From Intestinimonas timonensis (GTDB taxonomy: Bacteria > Bacillota > Clostridia > Oscillospirales > Oscillospiraceae), in assembly GCF_900626145.1 (NCBI RefSeq), contig NZ_LR130817.1, positions 1,872,543-1,936,542 on the forward strand: a DNA stretch of 64,000 bases, given 5' to 3'. Every line of letters starts with the position of its first letter. Positions within the stretch are counted from its first letter, which is position 1. Of the stretch, positions 17,969 through 26,764 are shown piece after piece. Made by a program: the position numbers and the translations under genes. The notes under the pieces were generated by a model, which searched no databases, was not told the DNA's origin, and saw only the letters and a program-made list of their open reading frames with translations.

Positions 17969-18319
17969 ACTTTTTCCGTCCTCTTGCATAAAGTTTTCGT
18001 CGACGGCACCCCCTCTTTTTCCACAGGAGTCCCAAAGATATTTTCCATGTTTTTGTATTTTATACTTGATATTGGTTGTAAATGCCCTAAAATATGGGAA
18101 CAGAGGGGAGAAAATCTGGGGCCAGTCCCCAGTTATCTCCCCTTTTCCCGTCCCAGTGTCCGCGGCAGCGGAGTCGGAGGCGGGAGCCGCTGAGCCCCAG
18201 GGCTTTGAGCTTGTTACTATTTGTAACCTTTTGTTTCTTTTCTCCATCCCAGGCGACGGCAAACGACGGAAAAAAATGGCTTCCTTTTTGCGTATGCCTT
18301 CTGAAAGTTCCTGGTTGAT
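17969..18319. other. Non-coding region between trmD and the 3D-domain gene
   Basis: No gene was seen. A terminator (18105-18146) lies in it, and a short inverted repeat GTTAC-N5-GTAAC sits near 18210. The GC-rich part at 18160-18200 could fold, but no riboswitch class could be recognised; a ydaO/c-di-AMP switch, sometimes found before such wall genes, was looked for and not seen. Confidence 0.4.
18105..18146 (+). terminator. Terminator downstream of trmD
   Basis: Nested stems GGGGAGA / TCTCCCC and CTGGGG / CCCCAG are followed by TTTT. Confidence 0.65.
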
Positions 18320-18348
18320 TTGACTTTTGCTAAAAAAGTGGCTATAAT
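18320..18348 (+). promoter_or_regulatory. Promoter of the G5-3D protein gene
   Basis: TTGACT, 17 bases, TATAAT, about 70 bp upstream of the start codon. Confidence 0.85.
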
Positions 18349-18416
18349 CCCACCTGTTCCACGCAATGCAAATGATTACAGAATCAACGGATACATCCTT
18401 CAGGAGGAATTTTTCC

Positions 18417-19319
18417 ATGTTTGACCGATCATCCAGGGGCGACCGTACCGCCGCCCTGCTGATCTCCGGACTGCTGGCCACCCTGTTTATCACCGGTTCC
18501 GCCAGCCCCCAAACCACTTACCACATCACCGACGGCGAGGCCGTCTACACTGTCACCGGCAAATCCGATGACACTGAGGGCGCCCTGGCTCTGGCCGGGG
18601 TGGAAGTCTCCGAGCGGGACCGGGTCACCTCTGCCGTTCGGGACGACGGCTCGGTGGCCGTCACCGTGGAGCGGCCGGTGACCACCTACGAGGAGCAGGT
18701 GGTGGAGCTGCTGCCCTATGACACCGTCCGCCAGGCTGACCCCGACCTGCTGCTGGGCCAGGAACAGGTGGTGCAGGCCGGCACCCAGGGTACCGTAGCC
18801 GCCAGGAGCCGGGTAGTCACCGATCCCGACGGCAGTCTGCGCATCACCTCTATGGGCACCTATGTCTCCCAGGAGCCGGTGGACGAGATCGTAGCCTATG
18901 GCACCCGGGTAGCCCCCACCACCCAGTCCTGGCTCAGCGTCACCGACGACGTGCTTACCCGCATCGATGCCGACGCTGACGGCGGCGGTACGCTTACCAC
19001 AGCATCCGGCACGGAGCTCACCTACACCCAGGTCATCAGCTGCAAGGCCACCGCCTACACCACCCAGCGCCAGTCCTGGAAACGGACCGCCACCGGCACC
19101 ACCGCCAGAGTGGGCGCCATCGCCGTAGACCCCAGTGTCATCCCCTATGGCACCCGGATGTTCATTGTCTCTGCCGACGGCTCCATCACTTACGGCGTAG
19201 CCACCGCCGAGGACTGCGGCGGCAACATCAAGGGCAACCGCATCGATCTTTTCTTCGACACCTACGACGAGTGCATCAACTTCGGGGTCCGGACCTGCGA
19301 CGTCTACCTGTTGGCCTGA
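18417..19319 (+). CDS. G5 and 3D domain cell-wall protein (YabE/RpfB-like)
   Basis: This 300-residue secreted or anchored protein has an N-terminal hydrophobic segment (residues about 12-32), a ubiquitin-like and G5-type middle (VTVERPVTTYEEQVV up to DEIVAYGTR) and a C-terminal 3D domain. The three Asp of the 3D fold are seen in AVDPSVIPYGT, TAEDCGG and RIDLFFDT. The 3D fold is a lytic transglycosylase-like barrel (MltA/RpfB/YocH), so a role in remodelling peptidoglycan is likely. ATG at 18417 follows CAGGAGGA. It has its own promoter and terminator. Confidence 0.88.
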   Translation: MFDRSSRGDRTAALLISGLLATLFITGSASPQTTYHITDGEAVYTVTGKSDDTEGALALAGVEVSERDRVTSAVRDDGSVAVTVERPVTTYEEQVVELLPYDTVRQADPDLLLGQEQVVQAGTQGTVAARSRVVTDPDGSLRITSMGTYVSQEPVDEIVAYGTRVAPTTQSWLSVTDDVLTRIDADADGGGTLTTASGTELTYTQVISCKATAYTTQRQSWKRTATGTTARVGAIAVDPSVIPYGTRMFIVSADGSITYGVATAEDCGGNIKGNRIDLFFDTYDECINFGVRTCDVYLLA

Positions 19320-19329
19320 CCTCTTCTGT

Positions 19330-19364
19330 CCCCTTCCGGAAAATCGGAAGGGGAACTTTCTTTT
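19330..19364 (+). terminator. Terminator of the G5-3D protein gene
   Basis: CCCCTTCCG pairs with CGGAAGGGG and is followed by AACTTTCTTTT. Confidence 0.8.
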
Positions 19365-19376
19365 CCCCGCTTTCAG

Positions 19377-19405
19377 TTGACTTTTCCTATGGCCTATGGT
19401 AGAAT
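19377..19405 (+). promoter_or_regulatory. Promoter of the DegV gene
   Basis: TTGACT, 17 bases, TAGAAT, about 35 bp upstream of the ATG. Confidence 0.75.
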
Positions 19406-19439
19406 CTAATTTACAAAATGAGATTAGGAGATTGTCAGC

Positions 19440-20276
19440 ATGAGTTTTAAAGTCATCGTGGACAGCTGCTGTGACCTGACCCCCTCTCTCCTGCGCGAGG
19501 ATGCCTTTCTCAGCGTACCTCTGACCATCCGCGTAGGCGACAAGCACTTTGTAGATGACGCCGGGCTGGACCGTGCGGAGCTACTGTGGCGGATGAAGGA
19601 GTGCGAGAGCGCCCCTCAGACCGCCTGCCCTTCCCCCGCCCAGTATCTGGACGCCTTTGACTGCGGCGCTGACGATCTGTATGTGATTACTCTCTCGGCT
19701 CTGCTCTCCGGCTCACACAACAGCGCCCAGCAGGCTCGTCAGATCTGGCTGGAGGAGCATCCCGACGCCCATGTCCACATCTTCAACTCCTGTTCCGCCT
19801 CCGCCGGCGAGGTGCTGCTGGCTCTGAAGGTGCGGGAACTGGCCGCCGCCGGCCACCCCTTCCATGAGGTGGTCAGCCAGGCCACCACCTTCTGTGGTGG
19901 GATGAACACCCTCTTTGTGCTGGAGACCCTAGAAAACCTGCGGAAGAACGGACGTCTCACCGGTCTTCAGTCGGTGGTCACTGCTGCGCTGCGGATCAAG
20001 CTTCTTATGGGCTCCACCCCCCAGGGTGAGATCTGCAAGCGGGGACAGGCCATGAGCATGAAACAGGCCCTGGGCAAGATGGTAGAGATCATGGAGAAGG
20101 ACCCCAACCATGTGGGAAAGCTGCTGGTCCTCTCCCACTGCAACTGCCTGGAACGGGCCTTCCAGCTCAAGGAGATGGTCCGGAAGAACTGCCGCTTTTC
20201 CGAGGTCTTCATCTGCGAGACCGGCGGTATCAGCACCGTCTACGCCAACGACGGCGGCATCGTGGCCGCATATTGA
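19440..20276 (+). CDS. DegV family fatty-acid-binding protein
   Basis: The 278-residue protein starts with the DegV signature (KVIVDSCCDLTPSLL) and has the lipid-site region TACPSPAQYLDAF and ITLSALLSGSHNSA. DegV/FakB proteins hold a fatty acid for phosphorylation by the FakA kinase in Firmicutes phospholipid synthesis. No fakA is in the window. The protein is slightly shorter than the usual 280-290. It has its own promoter and a strong terminator. Confidence 0.9.
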   Translation: MSFKVIVDSCCDLTPSLLREDAFLSVPLTIRVGDKHFVDDAGLDRAELLWRMKECESAPQTACPSPAQYLDAFDCGADDLYVITLSALLSGSHNSAQQARQIWLEEHPDAHVHIFNSCSASAGEVLLALKVRELAAAGHPFHEVVSQATTFCGGMNTLFVLETLENLRKNGRLTGLQSVVTAALRIKLLMGSTPQGEICKRGQAMSMKQALGKMVEIMEKDPNHVGKLLVLSHCNCLERAFQLKEMVRKNCRFSEVFICETGGISTVYANDGGIVAAY

Positions 20277-20286
20277 GCAATATATG

Positions 20287-20328
20287 AAAAATGGCCCCGC
20301 GTGTCTGAAAGACACGCGGGGCCATTTT
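20287..20328. terminator. Bidirectional terminator
   Basis: A long perfect stem AAAATGGCCCCGCGTGTCT / AGACACGCGGGGCCATTTT with a GAAA-type loop separates the convergent DegV and HAD genes. Confidence 0.93.
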
Positions 20329-20336
20329 CATTTTCT

Positions 20337-21137
20337 TCAGTTGAACCAGCGCTCCAGGCAATCCCGGACAGCGCCCTCGTTGTTGGAGCAGACCACGGCG
20401 TCGGCCACCGCCTTCAGCTCGGGGGCTGCGTTGGATACCGCCGCGCCGATGCCGGCCAGTTCCAGCATCTCCTTGTCATTGGGGGCATCGCCCACGGCCA
20501 CTACCTCCTGAGGGTCGATCCCCTCCAGCTCCAGGATTACCGACAGAGCCGCCCCCTTAGACACTCCCAGGGGAAGGATCTCCAGATAGGTATCCTCGGA
20601 AAAGACGGTCCGGCCCAGGCCGGGGAGCTGGGGGGCCAGCCACTCCTTGACCTCCAGCAGGGCCTCGTGGTCCTGGGTCATGAGGGTCTTGTTCCAGGGC
20701 CGTGGGGAGGTGTCCACCGTGGTGGGCAGCGCGGGCCGCTTCTCCTTTGCGATGAGCCCCTCCACATAGGGCGTCACCCGGAAGGAGCAGAAGCCGTCCA
20801 GGCCGTAATAGGCCACGGCTCCCATTTGGGGGAACCGGGCGATGGCCTCCTTCATGATGGGGCAGACCTCCTTGGGAAGGACCCAGCGGCGCAGGATGCG
20901 GTCGCCCCCCCCCAGGTCCACCACCTGGCCGCCATTTCCGGTGACCACCGGCAGGTTGATACAGGGCAGCAGCTCAGGGAAAACCCGGATGGCCGCCGGC
21001 GCCCGGCCAGTGGCTACGGTGAAGAGGCCGCCTTTGGCCACATGACACCGGATGGCCTCCAGATTCTCACGAGAGAGCTGAGAGTTCTCATCCAGCAGGG
21101 TATGGTCCATATCCGAGACCAGCAGACGTCTCTTCAC
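20337..21137 (-). CDS. HAD family hydrolase, Cof subfamily (IIB)
   Basis: The 266-residue protein has HAD motif I as LLVSDMDHTLLDE, the Cof-type cap, motif III Lys (LPLGVSKGAALS) and motif IV GDAPNDKEMLELAG. It is a cytosolic phosphatase of sugar or flavin phosphates. It overlaps the O-antigen ligase-like gene by four bases, so it is the last gene of the polysaccharide operon. Confidence 0.9.
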   Translation of the reverse strand: MKRRLLVSDMDHTLLDENSQLSRENLEAIRCHVAKGGLFTVATGRAPAAIRVFPELLPCINLPVVTGNGGQVVDLGGGDRILRRWVLPKEVCPIMKEAIARFPQMGAVAYYGLDGFCSFRVTPYVEGLIAKEKRPALPTTVDTSPRPWNKTLMTQDHEALLEVKEWLAPQLPGLGRTVFSEDTYLEILPLGVSKGAALSVILELEGIDPQEVVAVGDAPNDKEMLELAGIGAAVSNAAPELKAVADAVVCSNNEGAVRDCLERWFN

Positions 21138-22690
21138 AGACCCGCGCCTCCCATCTCAGCCTTCTGGGCATACCGCCGGGCCAGCTTGACGCCGGAGAGG
21201 AGGATGGCGAAGAGGAACCAGAAGATGACCATGACCCTGGGATAGTTCCACAGATAGTCGGCCAGGCAGTCCACCAGAATGCCCGCCACCGCGGCGGCGG
21301 CGCCGATGGTAATGAGGCGCACCTCATGGGGGCAGTGGAGCTTGCAGGCCTTAGCGGCGGACTTCAGGCCACAGATCATGGCCGCCACGTAGGAGACCAC
21401 ACCCAGCAGACCGGTCTCCAACCAGATCTGGAGGTACAGGTTATGGGAATGGACAAAGGGAGCGGTGCCGTGGTAGAGGTTCATGTCCTTGATGGCCAGG
21501 CGCACCGCGTCGGTGCCCAGGCCAGCGCCCCGGATGGGTCGGGTCTCGATCATCCTCAAAGCCGCAGCATACAGGGGGAAGCGGCTGGAGGTAGAGGAGT
21601 CCTCCAGATTAAAGATGGTGAGGATACGGTTGAAGATGGTGTCGGGCAGGAAGGGAATGGCGCACAGGCCCAGCAGCAGGAAGCCGGGGATGAGCTTCCG
21701 GTTCCACAGGAACACAAAGACCGCGGCGGCAAAGGCGGCGCCGATCCAGCTGGCCCGGGAGTAGGTCATGCCCAAGGCGGCCACGCCCACGCCGGCGGCG
21801 CACAGAGCGCCGATCCGTCCCCACCAGGAACGGCTGCACAGCACCAGGGCCACCGCCAGGGGGATGAGCATCACCAGCACCTCGGCAAAGGCGTTGGGGT
21901 TTTCAAAGACGGAGAAGACACGGCCGGGCATACCCTCGTTGAGGAGGGGGTCCACATAGGAGTAGTTGACCTCCACACCCTGAATGCGCTGCACCACGCC
22001 GTAGGCAGAAGTTCCGAAGAGGGCCAGGCTGGCAAAGCCCGCCAGGCGCTTGAGGTCGTCCACATGCTCCACGGCGCTCACCGTCACCCCCACACACAGC
22101 ATGGCCGTGATATGGAAGAAGAGAAAGCGCAAGGAGGCGCTGGAGGAGTAGGACACCGGCCAGGCCAGGCACACGGCGCCGGCGAAGATGAGAGGATAGG
22201 GACCCACGCTCTTCAGGTCCACCCGCAGGGACCGGTTCCTCATGCCGCCAACGATGAACAGCAGGGCCATGAGGATGAAGCCCAGGAGGGAGTACCGGTT
22301 GTCCCAATGCTCGTAGGGATAGATCATGATGCCAACCATCAGCCAGCCGATGGCGGCGGGGGTCTGGTTGCCCATGGCAAAGCCCAGCTGGGCAAAGAAG
22401 CTGTTGTCAAAGAGGGGCTTCCCCTTCCGGTAGATCCAGTGGAGGATGGCGGCGGGGAGATTGATGATGGTCTCGGCCAGACCGCAGAAGAAGCTGTCCC
22501 GCCAGGCTTTCGGGAAGGTGCCGTCCCGGACCAGCAGGTTCATGAGGGCACTGCCGTGGAACCAGCTGGTCCATACCCGGGAGATGCCCCGGAGGAGCCT
22601 GCACACACCGCTGCCCTCATACCAGCGGTACACCACATACCAGATGGAGAGCAAAATGCGCCCCACCACACTGTTTTCCATTACTTCCAA
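21134..22690 (-). CDS. O-antigen ligase / polymerase-like membrane protein
   Basis: The 518-residue protein has about ten to twelve hydrophobic segments and the Wzy_C/RfaL-type loop: GMTYSRASWIGA and further on RPIRGAGLGTDAV with PFVHSHNLYLQIWLETG. These mark the O-antigen ligase superfamily, which polymerises or transfers surface sugars to lipid or wall carriers. The TTG at 22690 is the likely start because AGGAGG lies ten bases upstream, while the first ATG is too distant. It follows the GT2 gene by 15 bases. Confidence 0.85.
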   Translation of the reverse strand: MEVMENSVVGRILLSIWYVVYRWYEGSGVCRLLRGISRVWTSWFHGSALMNLLVRDGTFPKAWRDSFFCGLAETIINLPAAILHWIYRKGKPLFDNSFFAQLGFAMGNQTPAAIGWLMVGIMIYPYEHWDNRYSLLGFILMALLFIVGGMRNRSLRVDLKSVGPYPLIFAGAVCLAWPVSYSSSASLRFLFFHITAMLCVGVTVSAVEHVDDLKRLAGFASLALFGTSAYGVVQRIQGVEVNYSYVDPLLNEGMPGRVFSVFENPNAFAEVLVMLIPLAVALVLCSRSWWGRIGALCAAGVGVAALGMTYSRASWIGAAFAAAVFVFLWNRKLIPGFLLLGLCAIPFLPDTIFNRILTIFNLEDSSTSSRFPLYAAALRMIETRPIRGAGLGTDAVRLAIKDMNLYHGTAPFVHSHNLYLQIWLETGLLGVVSYVAAMICGLKSAAKACKLHCPHEVRLITIGAAAAVAGILVDCLADYLWNYPRVMVIFWFLFAILLSGVKLARRYAQKAEMGGAGL

Positions 22691-22705
22691 ATAGAATACG
22701 CCTCC

Positions 22706-23728
22706 TTACCGCCGGTTCTTCACGGCGTACATCAGGGCCAGGAGCCCAAACCACCGCCGGCGGACCAGTCCGGCCACCAGCTGCTTGTTCCGCCCCATGC
22801 CTTGGGGGTTCAGGTCCCGGATGGCCTCCGCCATGCCGGGCTCCCGGGTAAAGCCCTCCACCCGGCGGCGCTTCTCCGCCAGAGGGGCGGGATTGCCGGG
22901 GGCGAACTCGTTGCCGATGGCGATGAGGAGCCCCGCCCAGCAGGTGCTCTGCCGCCACTGGGGATCGTCTCCTTCCAGGCCGTACCGCTCCACCACGGCC
23001 TCCTTGGCCGCCAGGAAACGGCGGAAGGTGTCCATATAGTCGGGCAGGTAGTTCCGGGTCACCGAGGCGGGATTCTGAAGATAATAATAGAGGGGCTCGT
23101 CCACCATGGCCAGCTTCTGCGCCAGGCAAAAATACTCCATCAGGAAGAGCTCGTCCTCCAGATAGGCGCCGGAAAAGCGGATATCATGGTCGATGATGAT
23201 GGCCCTGGAGAAGAGGAACCGCCAGATAAAGCCGTTGAGGACCTCTCCCGGCTTCCCCAGCCGCTGGCCCAGGAGCCGGTCCACAATACCCTTCCGGATG
23301 GCCCCGGCGTCATACACACCGGCGGGCAGAGCACCCGGCTCAGCCCATTTCTCGCCGCCGGGCTGGATGTTCCAGTGGGCGCAGCCGGCGGAGTCGGCTC
23401 CCGCCTCCTCCAGAGCCCCCAGCAGGACCTGACAGGTATTGGGTTCGATCCAGTCGTCGGCATCGATGAAGAGGATGTAGTCCCCATTCGCCTTCTCCAT
23501 GCCCAGATTGCGGGCGGAGGAGACACCGCCGTTTGGTTTATGAAAGACCTGGACCCGGTCATCCTGACCGGCGTAGTCGTCGCACAGGGCACCGCTGCCG
23601 TCGGGTGAGCCGTCGTCGATGAGAAGGAGCTCCCAGTCGGCAAAGGTCTGGGCCAGAACGGAGTCCACACACTTGGCTAACACGTTCTCCGCCTTGTAGA
23701 CGGGGACAATGATGGAGATTTTTGGCAT
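22706..23728 (-). CDS. Glycosyltransferase family 2
   Basis: The 340-residue protein has the GT-A fold start ISIIVPVYKAENVLAKCVDS, then LLIDDGSPDGSGA and the DxD-type metal site LFIDADDWIEPN. It should transfer a sugar from a nucleotide donor to a growing surface polymer. It leads the three-gene minus-strand operon with the ligase-like and HAD genes. ATG at 23728 follows AAGGAGGCGGCGT. Confidence 0.92.
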   Translation of the reverse strand: MPKISIIVPVYKAENVLAKCVDSVLAQTFADWELLLIDDGSPDGSGALCDDYAGQDDRVQVFHKPNGGVSSARNLGMEKANGDYILFIDADDWIEPNTCQVLLGALEEAGADSAGCAHWNIQPGGEKWAEPGALPAGVYDAGAIRKGIVDRLLGQRLGKPGEVLNGFIWRFLFSRAIIIDHDIRFSGAYLEDELFLMEYFCLAQKLAMVDEPLYYYLQNPASVTRNYLPDYMDTFRRFLAAKEAVVERYGLEGDDPQWRQSTCWAGLLIAIGNEFAPGNPAPLAEKRRRVEGFTREPGMAEAIRDLNPQGMGRNKQLVAGLVRRRWFGLLALMYAVKNRR

Positions 23729-23811
23729 ACGCCGCCTCCTTGCCTGATTTTATCGTTTCATTATACCGTTCTTTCCCGGGAAATGCAACAGCGTCGGCGG
23801 CCCGGAACGGC

Positions 23812-23849
23812 AAAAAGGAGGCCCGGAGTCGTGCTCCGGGCCTCCTTTT
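23812..23849. terminator. Terminator of metK
   Basis: AAAAAGGAGGCCCGGAG pairs with CTCCGGGCCTCCTTTT around a short loop; it lies just after metK on the minus strand. Confidence 0.9.
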
Positions 23850-23862
23850 ACGATTGGATGAT

Positions 23863-25050
23863 TCAGGCCAGATACTGCTTGAGGGCCTCCACCCGGTCGG
23901 TCTTCTCCCAGGGCAGGTCGATGTCGGTGCGGCCGAAGTGGCCGTAGGCGGCAGTCTGCTCGTAGATGGGCCGCAGCAGGTCCAGGTCACGGATGATGGC
24001 GGCGGGGCGCAGGTCGAAGTGGCGCTCCACGATCTTGGAGAGCTCCTCCTCGGGGAGGACGCCGGTGCCGAAGGTATCCACCAGCACGGAGACCGGGTGA
24101 GCCACACCGATGGCGTAGGCCAGCTCGATCTGGCACTTGCGGCACAGGCCGGCGGCCACCAGGTTCTTGGCGGCATAGCGGGCCATGTAGGCGGCGGAGC
24201 GGTCCACCTTGGTGGGGTCCTTGCCGGAGAAGGCGCCGCCGCCGTGGGCGGCAGCGCCGCCGTAGGTGTCCACGATGATCTTACGGCCGGTGAGGCCGGT
24301 GTCGCCCACGGGGCCGCCCACCACGAAGCGGCCGGTTGGGTTTACGAAGAACTTCGTGTCGGCGTCGATGTACTGGGCGGGGATGATGGGCTTGATGACC
24401 GTCTCCACAATGGCCTCCCGCAGATCCTTCAGGGCAATGTCGGGGTCGTGCTGGGTAGAGACCACGATGGCGGGGCAGCGGACCACCTTACCGTCCTCGT
24501 CGTACTCCACGGTGACCTGACTCTTGCCGTCGGGACGGACCCACTTGAGCTCGCCGCTCTTGCGGACCTGGGCCAGCCGCCGGGTGAGACGGTGGGCCAG
24601 GGAGATGGGAGCGGGCATGAGCTCGGGGGTCTCATCGCAGGCGTAGCCGAACATCATGCCCTGGTCGCCGGCACCCACCAGGTCCAGGGGATCGCTGTCG
24701 CCGCCCTGCTGGACCTCATAGGACTGGTTGACGCCCATGGCGATGTCGGGAGACTGCTCATCGATGGCGGTCATGACAGCACAGGAGCGGTAGTCAAAGC
24801 CGTAGGCGGGATCGGTGTAGCCGATGCGCTCCACGGTGCGGCGGACGATGGCGGGGATGTCAGTGTAGTGGCTGGTGGTGATCTCACCCATGACCGTTAC
24901 CATACCGGTGGTGGTGAAGGTCTCACAGGCCACGTGGGCATGGGGATCGCTGGCCAGGATGTCATCCAGAACAGCGTCAGAGATCTGGTCACAGACTTTG
25001 TCAGGATGTCCTTCGGTAACAGACTCAGAGGTGAATACGCGGTGGCTCAT
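23863..25050 (-). CDS. metK: S-adenosylmethionine synthase
   Basis: MetK makes S-adenosylmethionine from methionine and ATP. The 395-residue protein begins [20 protein letters not shown] and has [12 protein letters not shown] and the [19 protein letters not shown] loop, with all usual catalytic segments. I chose the ATG at 25050 over the longer open frame, since upstream codons lie in the riboswitch leader. It is controlled by a SAM-I riboswitch, so it should be shut off when SAM is plentiful. Confidence 0.97.
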   Translation of the reverse strand: MSHRVFTSESVTEGHPDKVCDQISDAVLDDILASDPHAHVACETFTTTGMVTVMGEITTSHYTDIPAIVRRTVERIGYTDPAYGFDYRSCAVMTAIDEQSPDIAMGVNQSYEVQQGGDSDPLDLVGAGDQGMMFGYACDETPELMPAPISLAHRLTRRLAQVRKSGELKWVRPDGKSQVTVEYDEDGKVVRCPAIVVSTQHDPDIALKDLREAIVETVIKPIIPAQYIDADTKFFVNPTGRFVVGGPVGDTGLTGRKIIVDTYGGAAAHGGGAFSGKDPTKVDRSAAYMARYAAKNLVAAGLCRKCQIELAYAIGVAHPVSVLVDTFGTGVLPEEELSKIVERHFDLRPAAIIRDLDLLRPIYEQTAAYGHFGRTDIDLPWEKTDRVEALKQYLA

Positions 25051-25092
25051 AAACATTTCCTTTCTTTTTTCCGTTGGCGGCGGAAAACGGCA

Positions 25093-25126
25093 ACAAAAAA
25101 GCGCTCCCACCGACGGAGCGCACGAG
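25093..25126 (-). terminator. Intrinsic terminator of the metK riboswitch
   Basis: GTGCGCTCCGTCGG(T) pairs with the GGGAGCGC arm and is followed by TTTTTTG on the minus strand. It is the expression platform of the SAM-I riboswitch. Confidence 0.85.
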
Positions 25127-25132
25127 ATTTTA

Positions 25133-25230
25133 CCCTCATCTTTCGAACACTGCCGCCGGATTTGGCACCTTGCGGTCTCCCACAGGTTGCCGGGCTTCAT
25201 CGGGCCGTTCCCTCCGCCACTCTTGATAAG
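25133..25230 (-). promoter_or_regulatory. SAM-I (S-box) riboswitch upstream of metK
   Basis: Read on the minus strand the leader shows the S-box landmarks in order: CTTATCAAGAGTGGCGGAGG, GATGAAGCCCGGCAACC, GGTGCCAAATCC and the closing GAAAGATGAGG. A terminator hairpin follows. Binding of SAM should favour termination. Confidence 0.95.
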
Positions 25231-25249
25231 GTTATGGAGTTGTATCTTT

Positions 25250-25277
25250 ATTATAGCATCTTCGTGGAAGATGTCAA
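25250..25277 (-). promoter_or_regulatory. Consensus promoter of metK
   Basis: TTGACA, 16 bases, TATAAT on the minus strand, about 20 bp before the riboswitch aptamer. Confidence 0.9.
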
Positions 25278-25401
25278 GGCCTCTTAGCCGGGGCCGCACG
25301 GCGTCAAATTGGAAAGTTCACAATTTTCTCATAGACTTCCCGGCGGAAAGAGGGTAAAATACTTAGCGCACGAATCCAACATCTTTGAAGGAGGCTCCCA
25401 C

Positions 25402-26265
25402 ATGCGCTCCGTGGACAGCTGGCTGGACCGCTTCGCGTACCGGCACCCAAAATTCGGCATCCCCAACCTGATGTACCTCATCATCGCCGGCACCGTGGCC
25501 GTCTTTCTCCTGGACCAGTTCAGCGGCGGCACCTTCTCCGCCCTGCTGGACTTCTACCCTGCCGCTATTCTTCACGGCCAGGTCTGGCGGCTCATCACCT
25601 TTATCTTTGTCCCCCAGACCTATAAAATCTTTTGGTTCATCATTTCCATGTTCTTCTACGCCTTTCTGGGGCCCTTCATGGAGCGGGAATGGGGCAGCGC
25701 CAAGTTCACCCTCTTCTACGCCTGCGGCATCCTGCTCAGTGTGATCTTCGGTTTCCTCTCCTACTTCATCACCGGCTTCTCCATGGGACCCACTGCCTCC
25801 ATGTACTACGTGAACATGTCCCTCTTCCTGGCCTTTGCCACCCTCTATCCCGACGCGGAGATGCGCTTCTACTTCGTCATCCCCATCCGTGCCAAGTGGC
25901 TGGCCCTCCTTTACGTCTTCCTGATGCTGTGGGACATCATCCAGACTCCTACTATGTTCCTGCCCATCGTTCTGCCTATGATGGTCCCCTCCATCTTGGC
26001 TTCCCTGGTCAACTACGTACTCTTCTTCTGGAGCTACCTCACCCCCTATTTCCGCCGCTTCCGGCACCAGAACTCCCGGCAGACCATCAATTTCAAAAAG
26101 GCTGCCCGGGAGGCCAAGAAGGACAAGGGCTACCTCCACAAGTGCGCCGTCTGCGGCATTACAGACGCCGACGACCCCAACATGGAATTCCGCTACTGCT
26201 CCAAGTGCAACGGCTACTACTGCTACTGCGCCAACCACATCAACAACCACGTCCATATCCAGTGA
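25402..26265 (+). CDS. Rhomboid-like membrane protein with C-terminal zinc ribbon
   Basis: The 287-residue protein has six hydrophobic segments in residues about 18-215 with a rhomboid-like layout (HGQVWRLITFIFVP, FMEREWGSAKF). A Ser is present where the catalytic GxSG is expected (VNMSLFL), but the flanking Gly are missing, and the later helix (ILASLVNYVLFF) lacks the expected His. It is therefore probably not an active protease. The C terminus (residues about 250-287) has CAVCG, CSKC, CYCANH and a final His, a zinc-ribbon-like cluster in the cytosol. ATG at 25402 follows GAAGGAGG. The function is unknown. Confidence 0.75.
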   Translation: MRSVDSWLDRFAYRHPKFGIPNLMYLIIAGTVAVFLLDQFSGGTFSALLDFYPAAILHGQVWRLITFIFVPQTYKIFWFIISMFFYAFLGPFMEREWGSAKFTLFYACGILLSVIFGFLSYFITGFSMGPTASMYYVNMSLFLAFATLYPDAEMRFYFVIPIRAKWLALLYVFLMLWDIIQTPTMFLPIVLPMMVPSILASLVNYVLFFWSYLTPYFRRFRHQNSRQTINFKKAAREAKKDKGYLHKCAVCGITDADDPNMEFRYCSKCNGYYCYCANHINNHVHIQ

Positions 26266-26287
26266 TATTGTGAGAGGAGGTCATCCT

Positions 26288-26683
26288 ATGACAGAACGGG
26301 AACTGGTGGAACGGGCCTTTTCCATGTTGGAGCGGTCCTATGTACCCTACTCCCACTTCCCCGTAGGCGCCGCCTTGGAGTGCGCCGACGGCAGCGTCTT
26401 TACCGGCTGCAACGTGGAAAACGCGGCCTACGGCTCCACCATCTGCGCCGAGCGCACCGCCGCAGTAAAGGCTGTCAGTGAGGGGCACCGGGACGACTTC
26501 GTCCGCATCGCCATTGTGGGCAACTCCACCGACTACTGCTGGCCCTGCGGCGCCTGCCGTCAGTTTCTTTTTGAATTTGCCCCCGACCTGGAGTGCCTCA
26601 TCGCCCGGGGCGACCACGAGTACGTAAAGCTCCCCCTTCGGGAGCTCCTTGCCCACGGCTTCGGCCCCAAGTCCCTGCTGTAA
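26288..26683 (+). CDS. cdd: Cytidine deaminase
   Basis: Cdd deaminates cytidine or deoxycytidine in pyrimidine salvage. The 131-residue protein shows YVPYSHFPVGAALE, the catalytic CNVENAAYGSTICAERTA (zinc site Cys and Glu) and PCGACRQFLFEF with the two zinc Cys. ATG at 26288 follows GAGAGGAGG. It lies 22 bases after the rhomboid-like gene, so the two are probably co-transcribed. Confidence 0.96.
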   Translation: MTERELVERAFSMLERSYVPYSHFPVGAALECADGSVFTGCNVENAAYGSTICAERTAAVKAVSEGHRDDFVRIAIVGNSTDYCWPCGACRQFLFEFAPDLECLIARGDHEYVKLPLRELLAHGFGPKSLL

Positions 26684-26706
26684 TCCGTTTTTTTGACGGC
26701 TGCATA

Positions 26707-26762
26707 AAACCTCCTCGTTTTGGTCATCCTAAGCCCCGGATACCAAAATGAGGAGGTTTTTT
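26707..26762 (+). terminator. Terminator hairpin whose 3' arm holds the next ribosome site
   Basis: AAAACCTCCTCGTTTTGG pairs with CCAAAATGAGGAGGTTTT around a 19-base loop and is followed by TTTT. The AGGAGG in the 3' arm is the ribosome site of the DUF378 gene. Confidence 0.8.
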
Positions 26763-26764
26763 CC

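Noticed and set aside
18000..18320. c-di-AMP (ydaO) riboswitch before the G5-3D gene
   Set aside because: Such genes often carry it, but the conserved core sequence could not be found.
21326..23608. A 760-codon plus-strand frame over the polysaccharide genes
   Set aside because: Antisense shadow of two well-supported genes (ligase-like and GT2).
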